Below are positions 25,889-34,049 of a DNA stretch of 64,000 nt, piece by piece. Made by a program: the position numbers and the translations under genes. The notes under the pieces were generated by a model. The model made no database searches, had not been told where the DNA came from, and saw only the letters and a program-made list of their open reading frames with translations. How positions within the stretch are numbered: the first letter of the stretch is position 1; each line of letters starts with the position of its first letter. Origin of the DNA: CAIYRG01 sp963747255. Lineage in GTDB: Bacteria > Pseudomonadota > Alphaproteobacteria > Micropepsales > Micropepsaceae. The stretch lies in NCBI GenBank assembly GCA_963747255.1, contig CAVVEG010000006.1, positions 1 to 64,000 of the forward strand, read 5' to 3'.

Positions 25889-27745
25889 ATGACAGTGGCG
25901 ACGATAGCTCTAAACGTCCCAGGTTCTGCCGCGAAAAGCAGACACTTTTCCGTCTGGAAGCGGGCATTGCTGCTACTCGCTCTGGTTTGGGCGCTGCTGG
26001 TCATCGTTCCCGACTTTTACCGATTGGGCGGCAGCCTCGCCCAATTCGGCTTTTCCGCAGACAACAGCGGAGCGATCTACGAGCCGGATACAGGAGAACT
26101 GCAAACCGGGGATCGTATCCTGCTGAGACCCGGCGCGTGCTGGTCGCCATTGTCGGACCGCTGCCGGGATTTTCTAGCGGTATTCGGTGGGATGGGCGGC
26201 CTGTCCTATGTTCTGCCGGGCACGACAATCACGCTGCCGGTCGTGCGGGGCAAGAGTAACCCCATCGATGTGATCGTGTCGGCGCAAACTGCGGATCTCG
26301 ATCCCGCGACCCAATTCTTCCTCGGGCTCGACGAGATCGCCGGGGTCATAATGATTTTGCTGGCTTTCACATTGGTCTGGGAACAGCCAAGCCGGATGAC
26401 CCTGGGTTTTTTCCTCTATGCAATGTGGTTCAACCCGGGGCAGTATTTCACGTTCTACGCCTGGCTGCAGCAGCATCCGGCCTGGTTTCTGGCCCAGGAA
26501 TCATTGCAGGGAATCGCGCAGGGCGCCGGCTATGCCGGCTTCCTGATCTTTGCCTTACGCTTTCCGCACAATCGCACCGAGCAGGAGCTACGCTGGCTTG
26601 AGCCGCTCGCGCTCGGACTGGGAGCGACGCTGGCAATTCTGCAGCTCGCGAGCTTCGCCAACGCGTTCGGCCTGTATACGGAATGGATTACCCGCTGCGC
26701 GATATTTGGCGGTTATGCGGTCAGTCTGTCCACCATTCTGGTGGTGGGGTACCGGCTTCCGCACCTGCCACCTCTCGAACATCAGCGCATGCGCTGGGTG
26801 TTGTGGGGCTGCCTTATCGGAATTCCCGCTTTCATATTTGCCGACAGTAACGAGGCGACCTCGTTCTGGGCCGAACATGTCTGGAACCTCAGCATCTGGA
26901 ACGGTTGGTCGCCCGATGAATTGGTTCTGGAATCGGGTTACCTGCTCTGCGGAATCGTAGCGATCTGCATTTGGACAGCCGTTCGTCACCCCCGGGTCCT
27001 GAATGTCACCCCTCAGCTGATCGCCTTTGGAGTAACGGCGTCATTCTTCGTCCTGGGCTACCGCATCGAAGACATGTTACGCGATCTGTTCCCCGGATTT
27101 TTCAAATTGATCCGTGTACCGCCCGGAGGGCAGTTCATGGCATCCATGGGCCCACTGGCTGTGCTGAGCTACATGACGCACAAGGCAACGCTTGAGACGG
27201 ATTATCTTTTCAACCGGCGTTTCCACCGCGCCTCTGCCGAGCTGGCGCTTCTGGGCAAAAAAGTCAGGCAGGCCAATGAAATTGGAGAAATCGATGCGGC
27301 GCTGGTGAACGGTCCCTGCGAAGGGCTGAACCTGGCCTCCGCGGCAACCTTCAGAAGAGTGGATGATCGTTTCCAGCCTGTCTTCAGGTCACAGCGCTGG
27401 AACGCCAGCCGATCCGGACTGGATCCGCGTATTTTCGAGCAACTGATGGAAAACCTTGCCTGCGGAGAAACAGAAATTCTTCGGCTTCCTGTGCCCGACG
27501 ATGGCCAACTGACAGACGTTACCGCTCCCGCAGCAGCGGTCCCCGTCGTTTTCGCAGATGAGCTTCACGCAATTGTCCTGTACGGCGCTCACGCGAACGG
27601 CGCCGATATCGATCATCTTGAAGCCGGTCTGCTCGAGGATTTCGCGGCGCGGATGGCGCTGGCTTATGAAAAATACTTCAAGAAATCTGTTCAGGACGAG
27701 TTGCGCGCGCTACGGCAACAACTCAGGGAAAAATCCGTGAATTAA
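25889..27745 (+). CDS. Membrane protein with PDZ-like loop, multi-TM core and GAF-like C-terminus
   Basis: About 618 residues. An N-terminal helix (ALLLLALVWALLVIV) is followed by about 100 exported residues that look PDZ-like (GAIYEPDTGELQTGDRILL). About eight helices come next (residues 145-425), then a cytosolic region of about 190 residues resembling a GAF or similar sensor domain, ending in a coiled coil (SVQDELRALRQQLREK). No kinase, cyclase or protease motif is visible, so output may be by protein contact. ATG 25889 is preferred to a GTG three codons upstream. It lies in the same direction as the TIR-WD40 gene and is its best candidate partner. Its stop overlaps the convergent stop of the next gene (TTAA). 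Confidence 0.65.
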   Translation: MTVATIALNVPGSAAKSRHFSVWKRALLLLALVWALLVIVPDFYRLGGSLAQFGFSADNSGAIYEPDTGELQTGDRILLRPGACWSPLSDRCRDFLAVFGGMGGLSYVLPGTTITLPVVRGKSNPIDVIVSAQTADLDPATQFFLGLDEIAGVIMILLAFTLVWEQPSRMTLGFFLYAMWFNPGQYFTFYAWLQQHPAWFLAQESLQGIAQGAGYAGFLIFALRFPHNRTEQELRWLEPLALGLGATLAILQLASFANAFGLYTEWITRCAIFGGYAVSLSTILVVGYRLPHLPPLEHQRMRWVLWGCLIGIPAFIFADSNEATSFWAEHVWNLSIWNGWSPDELVLESGYLLCGIVAICIWTAVRHPRVLNVTPQLIAFGVTASFFVLGYRIEDMLRDLFPGFFKLIRVPPGGQFMASMGPLAVLSYMTHKATLETDYLFNRRFHRASAELALLGKKVRQANEIGEIDAALVNGPCEGLNLASAATFRRVDDRFQPVFRSQRWNASRSGLDPRIFEQLMENLACGETEILRLPVPDDGQLTDVTAPAAAVPVVFADELHAIVLYGAHANGADIDHLEAGLLEDFAARMALAYEKYFKKSVQDELRALRQQLREKSVN

Positions 27746-28680
27746 TCCTGCGGATGCAGTCGTGCCCCGAGCCGCCCGGCGTAATAGGCGGTGATCCACA
27801 GACCGGCGGTGAAGAACAGATAAATTCCCATCAGTGGAAGCAATCCCGTGACCACGATCACTGCGGCCATAACCGCGAATAGCCCGAGGAAACCGAAGAA
27901 GTGGCGCAGTACGAATGCGGTATTGGCTATCGGGCGGAAATAGCTGCCGTATCGGCCTGACACAGCGAAGCGGATCGTTGCAGCCATGAACACAGGAACC
28001 GCGAACACCACCCAGAACACGGGCAAAAGGAACCCGGCGGTATAGACGACGGCCCAGCGCTGGATGAGTGTCAACAGGTCCTGCTGCGGAATGAGCGCGA
28101 ACTGGTCGGACGCGCCCAAGCCCAATGCCACGACGTTGAGGCCGGTGATCAACGCGTTCTCCCCGGAATTCACCATCCAGCCATGAAATTCCTGGGTGAT
28201 GATCGCGGTTTCAGCCGCGAAAATTGCGCCCAATAGCCAGATCGGCACCGCAACGTACAAAAACAGCATCAGCCAGTACACGATGCCATGGACGAACATC
28301 TGCAGGATATTGCGCGGCTGCGGCAGGCTGTCCGCTTCACCACGGCCGCGCCGTCCAATGGCCTCCATCATCCAGCCGAAGGATATCGTAAATGCCGGCA
28401 GCCAGCCGAATAGCGGTATCCAGCCGAGTAGCAGAACCCATAGACGGCCCGGCCAATTCTCCTGCCGGAATGGCCAGGTGAATGCATTGCCATCGCCCGC
28501 CGCGTGAGGTGTTCCGGCAAGGGGAGGCGCCGAAGCGACGGCGGCGGGAGCCGCCGCATGGGCAAGGCTCGTCAAGTCAGGCCGAGGTTCACTCGCCACG
28601 TTTTTGAGCGGCTTGCCGCAATTTCCGCAGAACATCGCACCTGGGTCGGTTGCATGTCCGCACAACTCGCAGAACGCCAT
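27742..28680 (-). CDS. Zinc-ribbon membrane protein (DUF4013-like)
   Basis: A 312-residue protein. It begins with a zinc ribbon (MAFCELCGHATDPGAMFCGNCGKPL, two CxxC pairs), then a Pro/Ala linker, then five or six helices. The helical part resembles DUF4013 membrane proteins (ILQMFVHGIVYWLML, FRPIANTAFVLRHFFG). The start at 28680 puts the zinc ribbon at the N-terminus; the longer frame to 28755 is unsupported. It converges on the PDZ-like gene with overlapping stop codons. The function of the family is unknown. Confidence 0.75.
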   Translation of the reverse strand: MAFCELCGHATDPGAMFCGNCGKPLKNVASEPRPDLTSLAHAAAPAAVASAPPLAGTPHAAGDGNAFTWPFRQENWPGRLWVLLLGWIPLFGWLPAFTISFGWMMEAIGRRGRGEADSLPQPRNILQMFVHGIVYWLMLFLYVAVPIWLLGAIFAAETAIITQEFHGWMVNSGENALITGLNVVALGLGASDQFALIPQQDLLTLIQRWAVVYTAGFLLPVFWVVFAVPVFMAATIRFAVSGRYGSYFRPIANTAFVLRHFFGFLGLFAVMAAVIVVTGLLPLMGIYLFFTAGLWITAYYAGRLGARLHPQD

Positions 28681-28955
28681 CACCCGCCCCCTGGCCAAGA
28701 GAAAGGGCACGATACTGCGAAACCGGATCGCAATCAATTCATTTTCCTGGCCCACCGGCCGGGCGATGCCTGCCCCTGGTCCCGGTGTCAGGCCCCCGAT
28801 AATCCGGCGGTCATAATCCGGCGATCAGGTCCGGAGCACAATCCGCATACGGAGCAGACGTGCAGCAGGCCGGTTGCGGAGAGATTTCAGATACGATCGT
28901 GTCGGCCCGGTGCCTTTTTTTAGCCTTCGGATGCGAGCCCTGCTATATCCGCGGG

Positions 28956-29147
28956 ATGGCATCCGTTAAAAAGGGAAATCTGACAGCGACCGGAGAGTGG
29001 TGGAAGCACCTTCGCTGGATGAAGCGCGCATTCTGGAAAGGCGAACGACAGGCCGCACGGGCGGCAATTGGGGATTCGGTTTGCGCGAACGATCATGAAT
29101 CCAATACCCCCGGCCAGAGCCGTTGCGATCATCATCGGGGTGGGTAG
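28956..29147 (+). CDS. Small conserved basic protein
   Basis: A 63-residue protein starting MASVKKGNLTATGEWWKHLRW, a pattern I recognise from short conserved Alphaproteobacterial proteins (KKGNL..GEWWKHLR..KRAFWK.ER). It is rich in Lys/Arg/Trp in the first half; the last 20 residues look unrelated and may be drift. The start at 28956 is the ATG directly before the conserved part. The function is unknown. It stands alone in an 690-base stretch between two membrane-protein genes. Confidence 0.55.
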   Translation: MASVKKGNLTATGEWWKHLRWMKRAFWKGERQAARAAIGDSVCANDHESNTPGQSRCDHHRGG

Positions 29148-29373
29148 CTCGGTCCGACGCGCGTCGGATTCTGCCGCACAAGCGCGGCCGGTGTAGCCCT
29201 TCGGTTAACGCGGTTTGCCGTCGAAATGCACGCCCTGTCGCTGGAGATCGGGACGGGATGCAAGCTCATTTTTGTTTTTTCACCGCTGACGGAAACTCGG
29301 GGACAATAACCTGCGGGGGGATGATCAAGCCCTGCTCAGCCGCATCTCCAGTCTTGCCCTTCGGAGGCAATCT

Positions 29374-29739
29374 TTAAATCGTGAATGTTCCGTCAGGGTT
29401 ATCGGTGATGAGTGGTGGCCTGGTTGCGGAATTGGCGGGCGTATTGTCCGTTGCGGCGACTGATGCCGCGCTCTGCTTCGGGATCGGAGCGGCAGCCACA
29501 AGAAACAGCTCAATGGCGACAAACGCGACGGGGGGACCGAGGAGAAACCACATTCCACGCGACCTGAAGGTGAGAATGCATTGGCCAAACAGAAGAATCC
29601 AAACGATTGCCGGGATGTATCTGTAGGATCCCCAATGCGCGGCGACAGGCACAAGCAATGCGCCGGCGGCCAGCAGTGGAGAAAGCCCCATCTCCGCGCC
29701 AAACAGGATCCTGACAATTTTGCGTTTAGCCGATGTCAT
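29374..29739 (-). CDS. Small membrane protein, three helices
   Basis: A 121-residue protein with three hydrophobic segments (about residues 17-34, 40-57 and 62-82) and a Ser/Ala/Pro-rich tail. GGAG precedes the ATG at 29739 by about nine bases. No family or operon partner recognised. The downstream interval 29148-29373 shows no gene. Confidence 0.5.
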   Translation of the reverse strand: MTSAKRKIVRILFGAEMGLSPLLAAGALLVPVAAHWGSYRYIPAIVWILLFGQCILTFRSRGMWFLLGPPVAFVAIELFLVAAAPIPKQSAASVAATDNTPANSATRPPLITDNPDGTFTI

Positions 29740-30017
29740 ATCGTGGCCGCTCCATCATGGCTTCACCGGCAGCCTGGGGCGGGATCGGTGTTCACGGTGA
29801 AATCGCTGCCCGCATTGCCGTGCCATTCTTCCCCAACATCACGAATATCGAGTCTTCGACCTGCAGGGGCCTTGCACTTGCATCGGCTGCAACCCGGAAA
29901 CCGGAGCGCGCGCGAGCGCCTCATTTCAATGAAAGTCTATTATTCTTGCCGAAGTCACGTCGCGCAAGTCCGACCGCCCGGCAGCCAGTCTGAACTCTTC
30001 TAAATCCGCTCGGGGCT
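29740..30017. other. Intergenic stretch, nothing recognised
   Basis: No frame here shows protein-like composition or a ribosome binding site, and I see no hairpin with a T tract. With the remnant and repeat that follow, it makes the longest gene-free interval in the window (29740-30360). Confidence 0.4.
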
Positions 30018-30143
30018 GCGCCGCTAGTTTCAAAGGGATCAATCCGCAAACGTTTCGCTGAGCGCCGGCGACAACGCGCTCGACTGTCTCACAGGCGTGG
30101 ATGCGCGACCCGAAAGCGCTTCGGTTCCCATAACCCCCCACCC
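30018..30143 (+). pseudogene. Decayed fragment of an MscS-cNMP gene 3' end
   Basis: The run gcgccgctagtttcaaagggatc at 30018 aligns with 18894 inside the channel gene (about 43 of 50 positions agree to 30066). The text then jumps to match 19079-19108 (gccggcgacaacgcgctcgact) and 19128-19178, including the sequence beyond the channel's stop codon and the start of the CCCCCACCC repeat. Two internal deletions (about 135 and 18 bases) separate the matching blocks. Translated, it keeps QRDQSANVSLSAGDNALD against QKDQPAEVSLSA...GDSTLD. It is a remnant of a second copy, or a fragment moved with the repeat. Confidence 0.75.
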
Positions 30144-30225
30144 GAACCGGCCTTCGCGCTTACGCGCTTTGGTGCGGTTCGGCCTCCCCGCCAGGCCGCC
30201 AGGGGGAGGCAAAACTGGGGTTCTG
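30130..30225. repeat. Dispersed repeat (CCCCCACCC family), full-length copy
   Basis: AACCCCCCACCCGAACCGG...CCGGTTCGG-like pairing (cgaaccggcc / ggtgcggttcgg), then CCTCCCCGCCAGGCCGCCAGGGGGAGG and CTGGGGTT. The copy opens and closes with complementary ends (AACCCC / GGGGTT), which suggests a defined palindromic unit of about 90 bases. It lies between the MscS remnant and the MFS gene. Confidence 0.65.
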
Positions 30226-30360
30226 CCCCGCCAGCGAAAGCCGGACGGAAACGAAAGCGTGGGGCGCGCCGGGCAGCCATATTCCGGAATTTGCCGGACA
30301 GAACGCGTTGTACAAACTGCGCAGGACAAAGTAGCGTCCTCCCGGCTGCGGGGAGATCCG

Positions 30361-31644
30361 ATGGCAAGCGCCGGGGACAGCGTCTTTGCGAAAGCGGCGT
30401 GGCGCCTGATTCCGTTTCTCGGGCTGCTTTATCTCGCCAATTATCTGGATCGCGTGAACGCCGGATTTGCGGCGCTGACCATGAACAGGGATCTCGGGTT
30501 TTCGCCCGCGGTGTTCGGATTCGGCGGCGGCGTGCTGTTTGCCGGTTACCTGCTGTTTCAGGTTCCTGCGAACGCCGTGTTGTTGCGATTTGGGGCGCGC
30601 CGCTGGATCTGCTGTATTCTGCTGACCTGGGGCGGGCTGTCGGCGGCGACGGGATTCGTCGCAGGCCCTGCCGGATTTTACATTTTGCGCTTTCTGCTCG
30701 GTTTGGCCGAGGCCGGATTGTTTCCGGGGGTGATGTATTATCTCGGGCTGTGGTTTCCCCAGGCCTATCGCGCGCGCTTTTCGGCGGCGTTTGTCTGCGC
30801 CATTCCGCTTTCAGGCATGGTGGGCGCGCCTTTATCGGCAGCATTTCTCGGCATGGAAGGGCTGGCCGGATTGCATGGCTGGCAGTGGCTCTTCCTGCTG
30901 GAAGGCTTGCCCGCATGCCTGCTTGGGCTTGCGGTACTGAAATGGCTTCCAGACGGACCGGGACAGGCAAACTGGCTCGATGTTCCGGATCGTGAAGTCA
31001 TCGCGACGCGGCTGAGGGCCGAGCGGCGCGGCGACAAGCAGGATCTGTGGCAGGCGCTACGCGACCCTAAAATCATCGTGCTTTCGGCAGCGGGGTTCGC
31101 CGCCGGATCGGCGCTGTATGGCACCAGCCTGTGGCTGCCGCAGATGGTGAGCGCGATGGGATTCTCGAATTTCGGTACCAGCATCGTGGTTGCACTGGTC
31201 TATCTCGCAGCCATGGTGATGGTTGTAGCGTGGGGCTATTCGAGCGACCGGCGTGGCGAACAATTCCGGCATGTTGCATTTGCCTGGCTGATCGCCGCCG
31301 CGGGGTTTGCGCTGTCGAGCGCGGCGACAAACAATGCGATCGCGTTGACGGGACTGGTATTTGCGGTGGCGGGAATTCCCTCGGCCATTGCCCCCTACTT
31401 CACCCTTCCATCCACGTTTCTCCGCGGAGCCGCCGAAGCCGGCGGAATAGCCACGATGAATGCGATCGTTTCGCTGGGCGGATTTATCGGGCCGTTTGTC
31501 ATCGGAATCCTGCGCGGGCGAACCGGGAACTACAGTTCGGGCATGGCAATGCTGGCAGTGGAACTGGTGATTGCCGCTGCCATGGTGCTGGCGCTGGCGC
31601 ACATGACGGAACGGCGCGCGATATTGCAAGGCGCGGAAGCGTAA
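30361..31644 (+). CDS. MFS transporter, anion:cation symporter (ACS) type
   Basis: A 427-residue, twelve-helix carrier of the major facilitator superfamily, probably importing an organic acid by proton symport. The ACS-family features are AWRLIPFLGLLYLANYLDRVNAG in helix one, FGFGGGVLFAGYLLFQVPAN in helix two and RFLLGLAEAGLFPGVMYYL in helix four. ATG 30361 is preceded by GGGGAG; an apparent extension to 30097 runs through the MscS remnant and repeat and is rejected. The substrate is unknown; relatives carry tartrate, phthalate, glucarate or 4-hydroxyphenylacetate. It stands before a YncE-like gene, with no clear link. Confidence 0.88.
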   Translation: MASAGDSVFAKAAWRLIPFLGLLYLANYLDRVNAGFAALTMNRDLGFSPAVFGFGGGVLFAGYLLFQVPANAVLLRFGARRWICCILLTWGGLSAATGFVAGPAGFYILRFLLGLAEAGLFPGVMYYLGLWFPQAYRARFSAAFVCAIPLSGMVGAPLSAAFLGMEGLAGLHGWQWLFLLEGLPACLLGLAVLKWLPDGPGQANWLDVPDREVIATRLRAERRGDKQDLWQALRDPKIIVLSAAGFAAGSALYGTSLWLPQMVSAMGFSNFGTSIVVALVYLAAMVMVVAWGYSSDRRGEQFRHVAFAWLIAAAGFALSSAATNNAIALTGLVFAVAGIPSAIAPYFTLPSTFLRGAAEAGGIATMNAIVSLGGFIGPFVIGILRGRTGNYSSGMAMLAVELVIAAAMVLALAHMTERRAILQGAEA

Positions 31645-31732
31645 ACGCATCTGTCCTCTGAAGCGGCGCGAGTTTCACCCGCTTCCATCAAAAGCAGCAT
31701 CCGGATTGGAAATTCAGCGAAGGGAGAAGAAG

Positions 31733-32800
31733 ATGAAATACGGGATTTCGCTCTGTCTGGCATGCGTTCTCTTGCCGGTCCTTGCCACCGCTCAGGGCCC
31801 GGTTCCCCTGAAACTCTCCGCCCGCATCCCGCTCGCGAATGTCAACGGCCGCATGGATCACATGGCTGCCGATATTGACGGGCAGCGGATTTTCGCCACT
31901 GCCTTCGACAATCACACGCTCGAAGTCATCGATTTGCGCGCGGGCAAACAGGTGGCGACCATCCCCAATCTCGACGAACCGCAGGGTGCATATTACGACC
32001 CCGCAGGAAAGCGGCTGTTTGTGGCCTCGGGCGGCGATGGGACGGCGAAGATCTTCGACGGCACAACGCTGCGTCTGATGAACACGGCAAAGCTCGGCCA
32101 GGATGCGGACAATGTCCGATTTGATGCGCGCCGGAATCACGTGCTTGTTGGTTATGGCGGAGAAAAATTCCTTTACGGCAAACCAACACGCGAGCAGGGC
32201 GACGGCGCCCTGGCAATTCTGGATCTGGCCGGGAAGGTGGTGGCGCGCATTCCTACCGATGCGCATCCGGAATCGTTTCAATTGGAAAAAGCGGGGAACC
32301 GCGTTTTCATCAATGTGCCGGACAAGATGGAAATCCAGGTCTCAGACCTCGCCAGCAATCGAACGGTTGCCGAATGGCCGGCGACAGGATGTTCGGACAA
32401 CTTTCCAATGCAGCTGGATGAGGCGCATCATCGGCTGTTCGTCGCCTGCCGCAACCCCGCGAGTCTGATGGCATTCGATACGGATACGGGTAAGCCTGCG
32501 GCCAATGTGAAACTCGATCCCGCAGTGTTCTCGGATGACATCTTTTACGATGGCGCAAGAGGCCGGATTTACGTGATCGGCAGAGCGGTTGGCGGCGGCG
32601 ACGAACGCGCGCCTTCTCCGGGATTCGTCGAAGTGTTTCAGCAGGTCGATGCCAACAACTATCGGAAACTCGCGAGCTATCCCACCGGCTGGGGCGCTCA
32701 AACCGGCTGGTTCGTACCCGAATGGAGCAAGCTGATCATCGCAACGCGCCGCCAGGACGCCGCGCATCCCGGTGAAATATTGGTCTTTGACGCACAATAA
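31733..32800 (+). CDS. Exported YncE-like beta-propeller protein
   Basis: A 355-residue protein with a Sec signal (cleavage after ATAQG) and a seven-bladed propeller pattern of repeated (D)G.RIF.A....HTLEVIDL / LFVASGGDGTAKIFD / GDGALAILDL blades, as in YncE and related 40-residue beta-propeller families. The role is usually unknown; some members bind DNA or quinohemoprotein partners. GAAGGGAGAAGAAG precedes ATG 31733. It is probably monocistronic. Confidence 0.8.
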   Translation: MKYGISLCLACVLLPVLATAQGPVPLKLSARIPLANVNGRMDHMAADIDGQRIFATAFDNHTLEVIDLRAGKQVATIPNLDEPQGAYYDPAGKRLFVASGGDGTAKIFDGTTLRLMNTAKLGQDADNVRFDARRNHVLVGYGGEKFLYGKPTREQGDGALAILDLAGKVVARIPTDAHPESFQLEKAGNRVFINVPDKMEIQVSDLASNRTVAEWPATGCSDNFPMQLDEAHHRLFVACRNPASLMAFDTDTGKPAANVKLDPAVFSDDIFYDGARGRIYVIGRAVGGGDERAPSPGFVEVFQQVDANNYRKLASYPTGWGAQTGWFVPEWSKLIIATRRQDAAHPGEILVFDAQ

Positions 32801-32933
32801 CAGCGGGACCGGCAAATCCTTCGCCGAAGAGAGGCGCCCGGGCAGCAGCAGCAGCAGTCGTGGCTGAATTTGGCCAGCTTAAGACGTTCATGCAACGGAA
32901 GCAGTCCGAGGCTGCCGCTTTGAAGTGGAAAAG

Positions 32934-33591
32934 TTACGCTTTTGCCCTGCTACGGCGGCGTAGCGCGCCAAGCCCGAGCAGACCTGCGCCGAACACGGCA
33001 AGCGAGATTGGTTCGGGGACTCCAACAACGGTCAATTCGACGTCTGACTGGAACTGGATGGTATCGGTTTCAACAACAACTCCGGCATTCGTACCAAAAC
33101 CATTCCAACTGATAGTAAAAGCGTCCTGGATGGTTCCGTCCTCGGTTATCTTGTCCCCGGCGGTATAAGTTCCCAAGCCTAACCCATTATCCAGATCGGA
33201 TAAAAAGTTCCAAGCCTAACCCATTATCCGAATCGGATAAAAAATCGAACTCGTAGCTACCCCTAGCTGCATCGAAACCGGCATTCGTAACGGTATCGCT
33301 GATGATCTGACTGTTCGGCTCCAATACGTACAATGTCGTTCCCGGGCTCGATGAGGTGCCGCCATCCGGAGGTGGGCGCACAAAGGCCTTGCAGGAGTCA
33401 GGTATCGTGCAGTCAAAAGTCACCCTGCCTGTAGCGTCGCCCGTAGTCGTGACGCTAAGGTTATCGGTCAAGTCATTGAAAAGTATTGTGTTATTTGGGA
33501 TTGCATCGGCGAAGGATATTGCCGGCTGAAGGATCGACAGCCCCACGGAAATTGCCAATAGTTCCAGCAGCCTGTTCGCGCCTTTTTGCAC
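32934..33591 (-). pseudogene. PEP-CTERM domain protein, broken by a tandem duplication
   Basis: The N-terminal part (GTG start at 33591 after GAGGGG; signal-like LLELLAISVGLSILQ, cleavage near SFADA) runs to a premature stop at 33187. The C-terminal part, 32934-33176, ends with a PEP-CTERM sorting signal: VPEPISLAVFGAGLLGLGALRRRSR (proline-glutamate-proline, one helix, basic tail). The two halves were one gene. A near-perfect 38-base tandem duplication (33169-33244) adds net 37 bases and shifts the frame; removing one copy gives about 206 residues. The intact protein would be an exported, exosortase-processed surface protein. PrsT lies 460 bases away. Confidence 0.82.
33169..33244 (-). repeat. 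38-base tandem duplication inside the PEP-CTERM gene
   Basis: Copy one (33169-33206) and copy two (33207-33244) share aagcctaacccattatcc and atcggataaaaa and differ at about three positions (ag/ga, one C, one A). The adjoining repeats change the reading frame of the minus-strand gene. Confidence 0.9.
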
Positions 33592-33942
33592 TACCGTCGC
33601 CCCTCTGAGTTGTACTGTTCTGGAGCAAGTTTCCGCATAATAAAGCGTAATCAAATCAGGAACTTAATTCAGCGACCGTAAGGTTATTGTAATTGATCTT
33701 TACACTGGGCTAGAAAAACAGAGCTTTTCCGCCAAAGCAGGCCGTAAAAATTCTTTACACAAATGTCAAAGTGCGACAATGCAGCGCGCAGGAACTCTGC
33801 GCCGCTGGCGCGAAAAGCCACTGCGTAAAACGATTCGGATGATCTCGCACAACTGCGCATATCGGCTCGGCTGGATCGCGGGAAAACTCCCCACTGCATT
33901 CTCGGAAAGTTGCGGAATCCGGCCAAATCCTGTTAGAGGCAT
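33592..33942. other. AT-richer gap between the PEP-CTERM gene and prsT
   Basis: About 350 bases with no credible gene; minus-strand frames here have no protein-like composition. The part 33600-33770 is richer in A and T than its surroundings and probably holds the promoters for both flanking genes. TTTACA at about 33752 with GACAAT 15 bases later could be a plus-strand promoter, but the spacing is short. Confidence 0.4.
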
Positions 33943-33970
33943 AAAGGCTGCCCCACGGGGAGGCCTTTTT
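33943..33970 (+). terminator. Terminator-like hairpin in front of prsT
   Basis: AAAGGC..CCCC (33943-33954) pairs with GGGG..GCCTTT (33957-33968), followed by TT, giving a stem of about 10 pairs with one mismatch and a T tract. It points in the direction of prsT and ends about 80 bases before its likely start. It could end a short upstream transcript or act as an attenuator. Confidence 0.55.
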
Positions 33971-34049
33971 GACGGTTCGTTACCTGAATTGCGGCTTCCG
34001 CCACGTTGCACCAAACTGTCGTACCCGCTTCCATCTGGCTCGCCGGCGT

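Noticed and set aside
25723..26259. 178-codon plus-strand frame
   Set aside because: Overlaps the start of the PDZ-like membrane-protein gene in another frame and is Arg/Pro-rich.
19302..27745. Canonical CBASS or Thoeris locus
   Set aside because: No CD-NTase and no ThsA-type SIR2 protein is present, so neither name can be used.
30097..30360. 88-codon N-terminal extension of the MFS protein
   Set aside because: It runs through the MscS remnant and a dispersed repeat; ATG 30361 has its own ribosome site and starts the first helix normally.
33684..33926. 80-codon minus-strand frame before prsT
   Set aside because: No ribosome site, no signal or conserved pattern, and it lies over the presumed promoter region.
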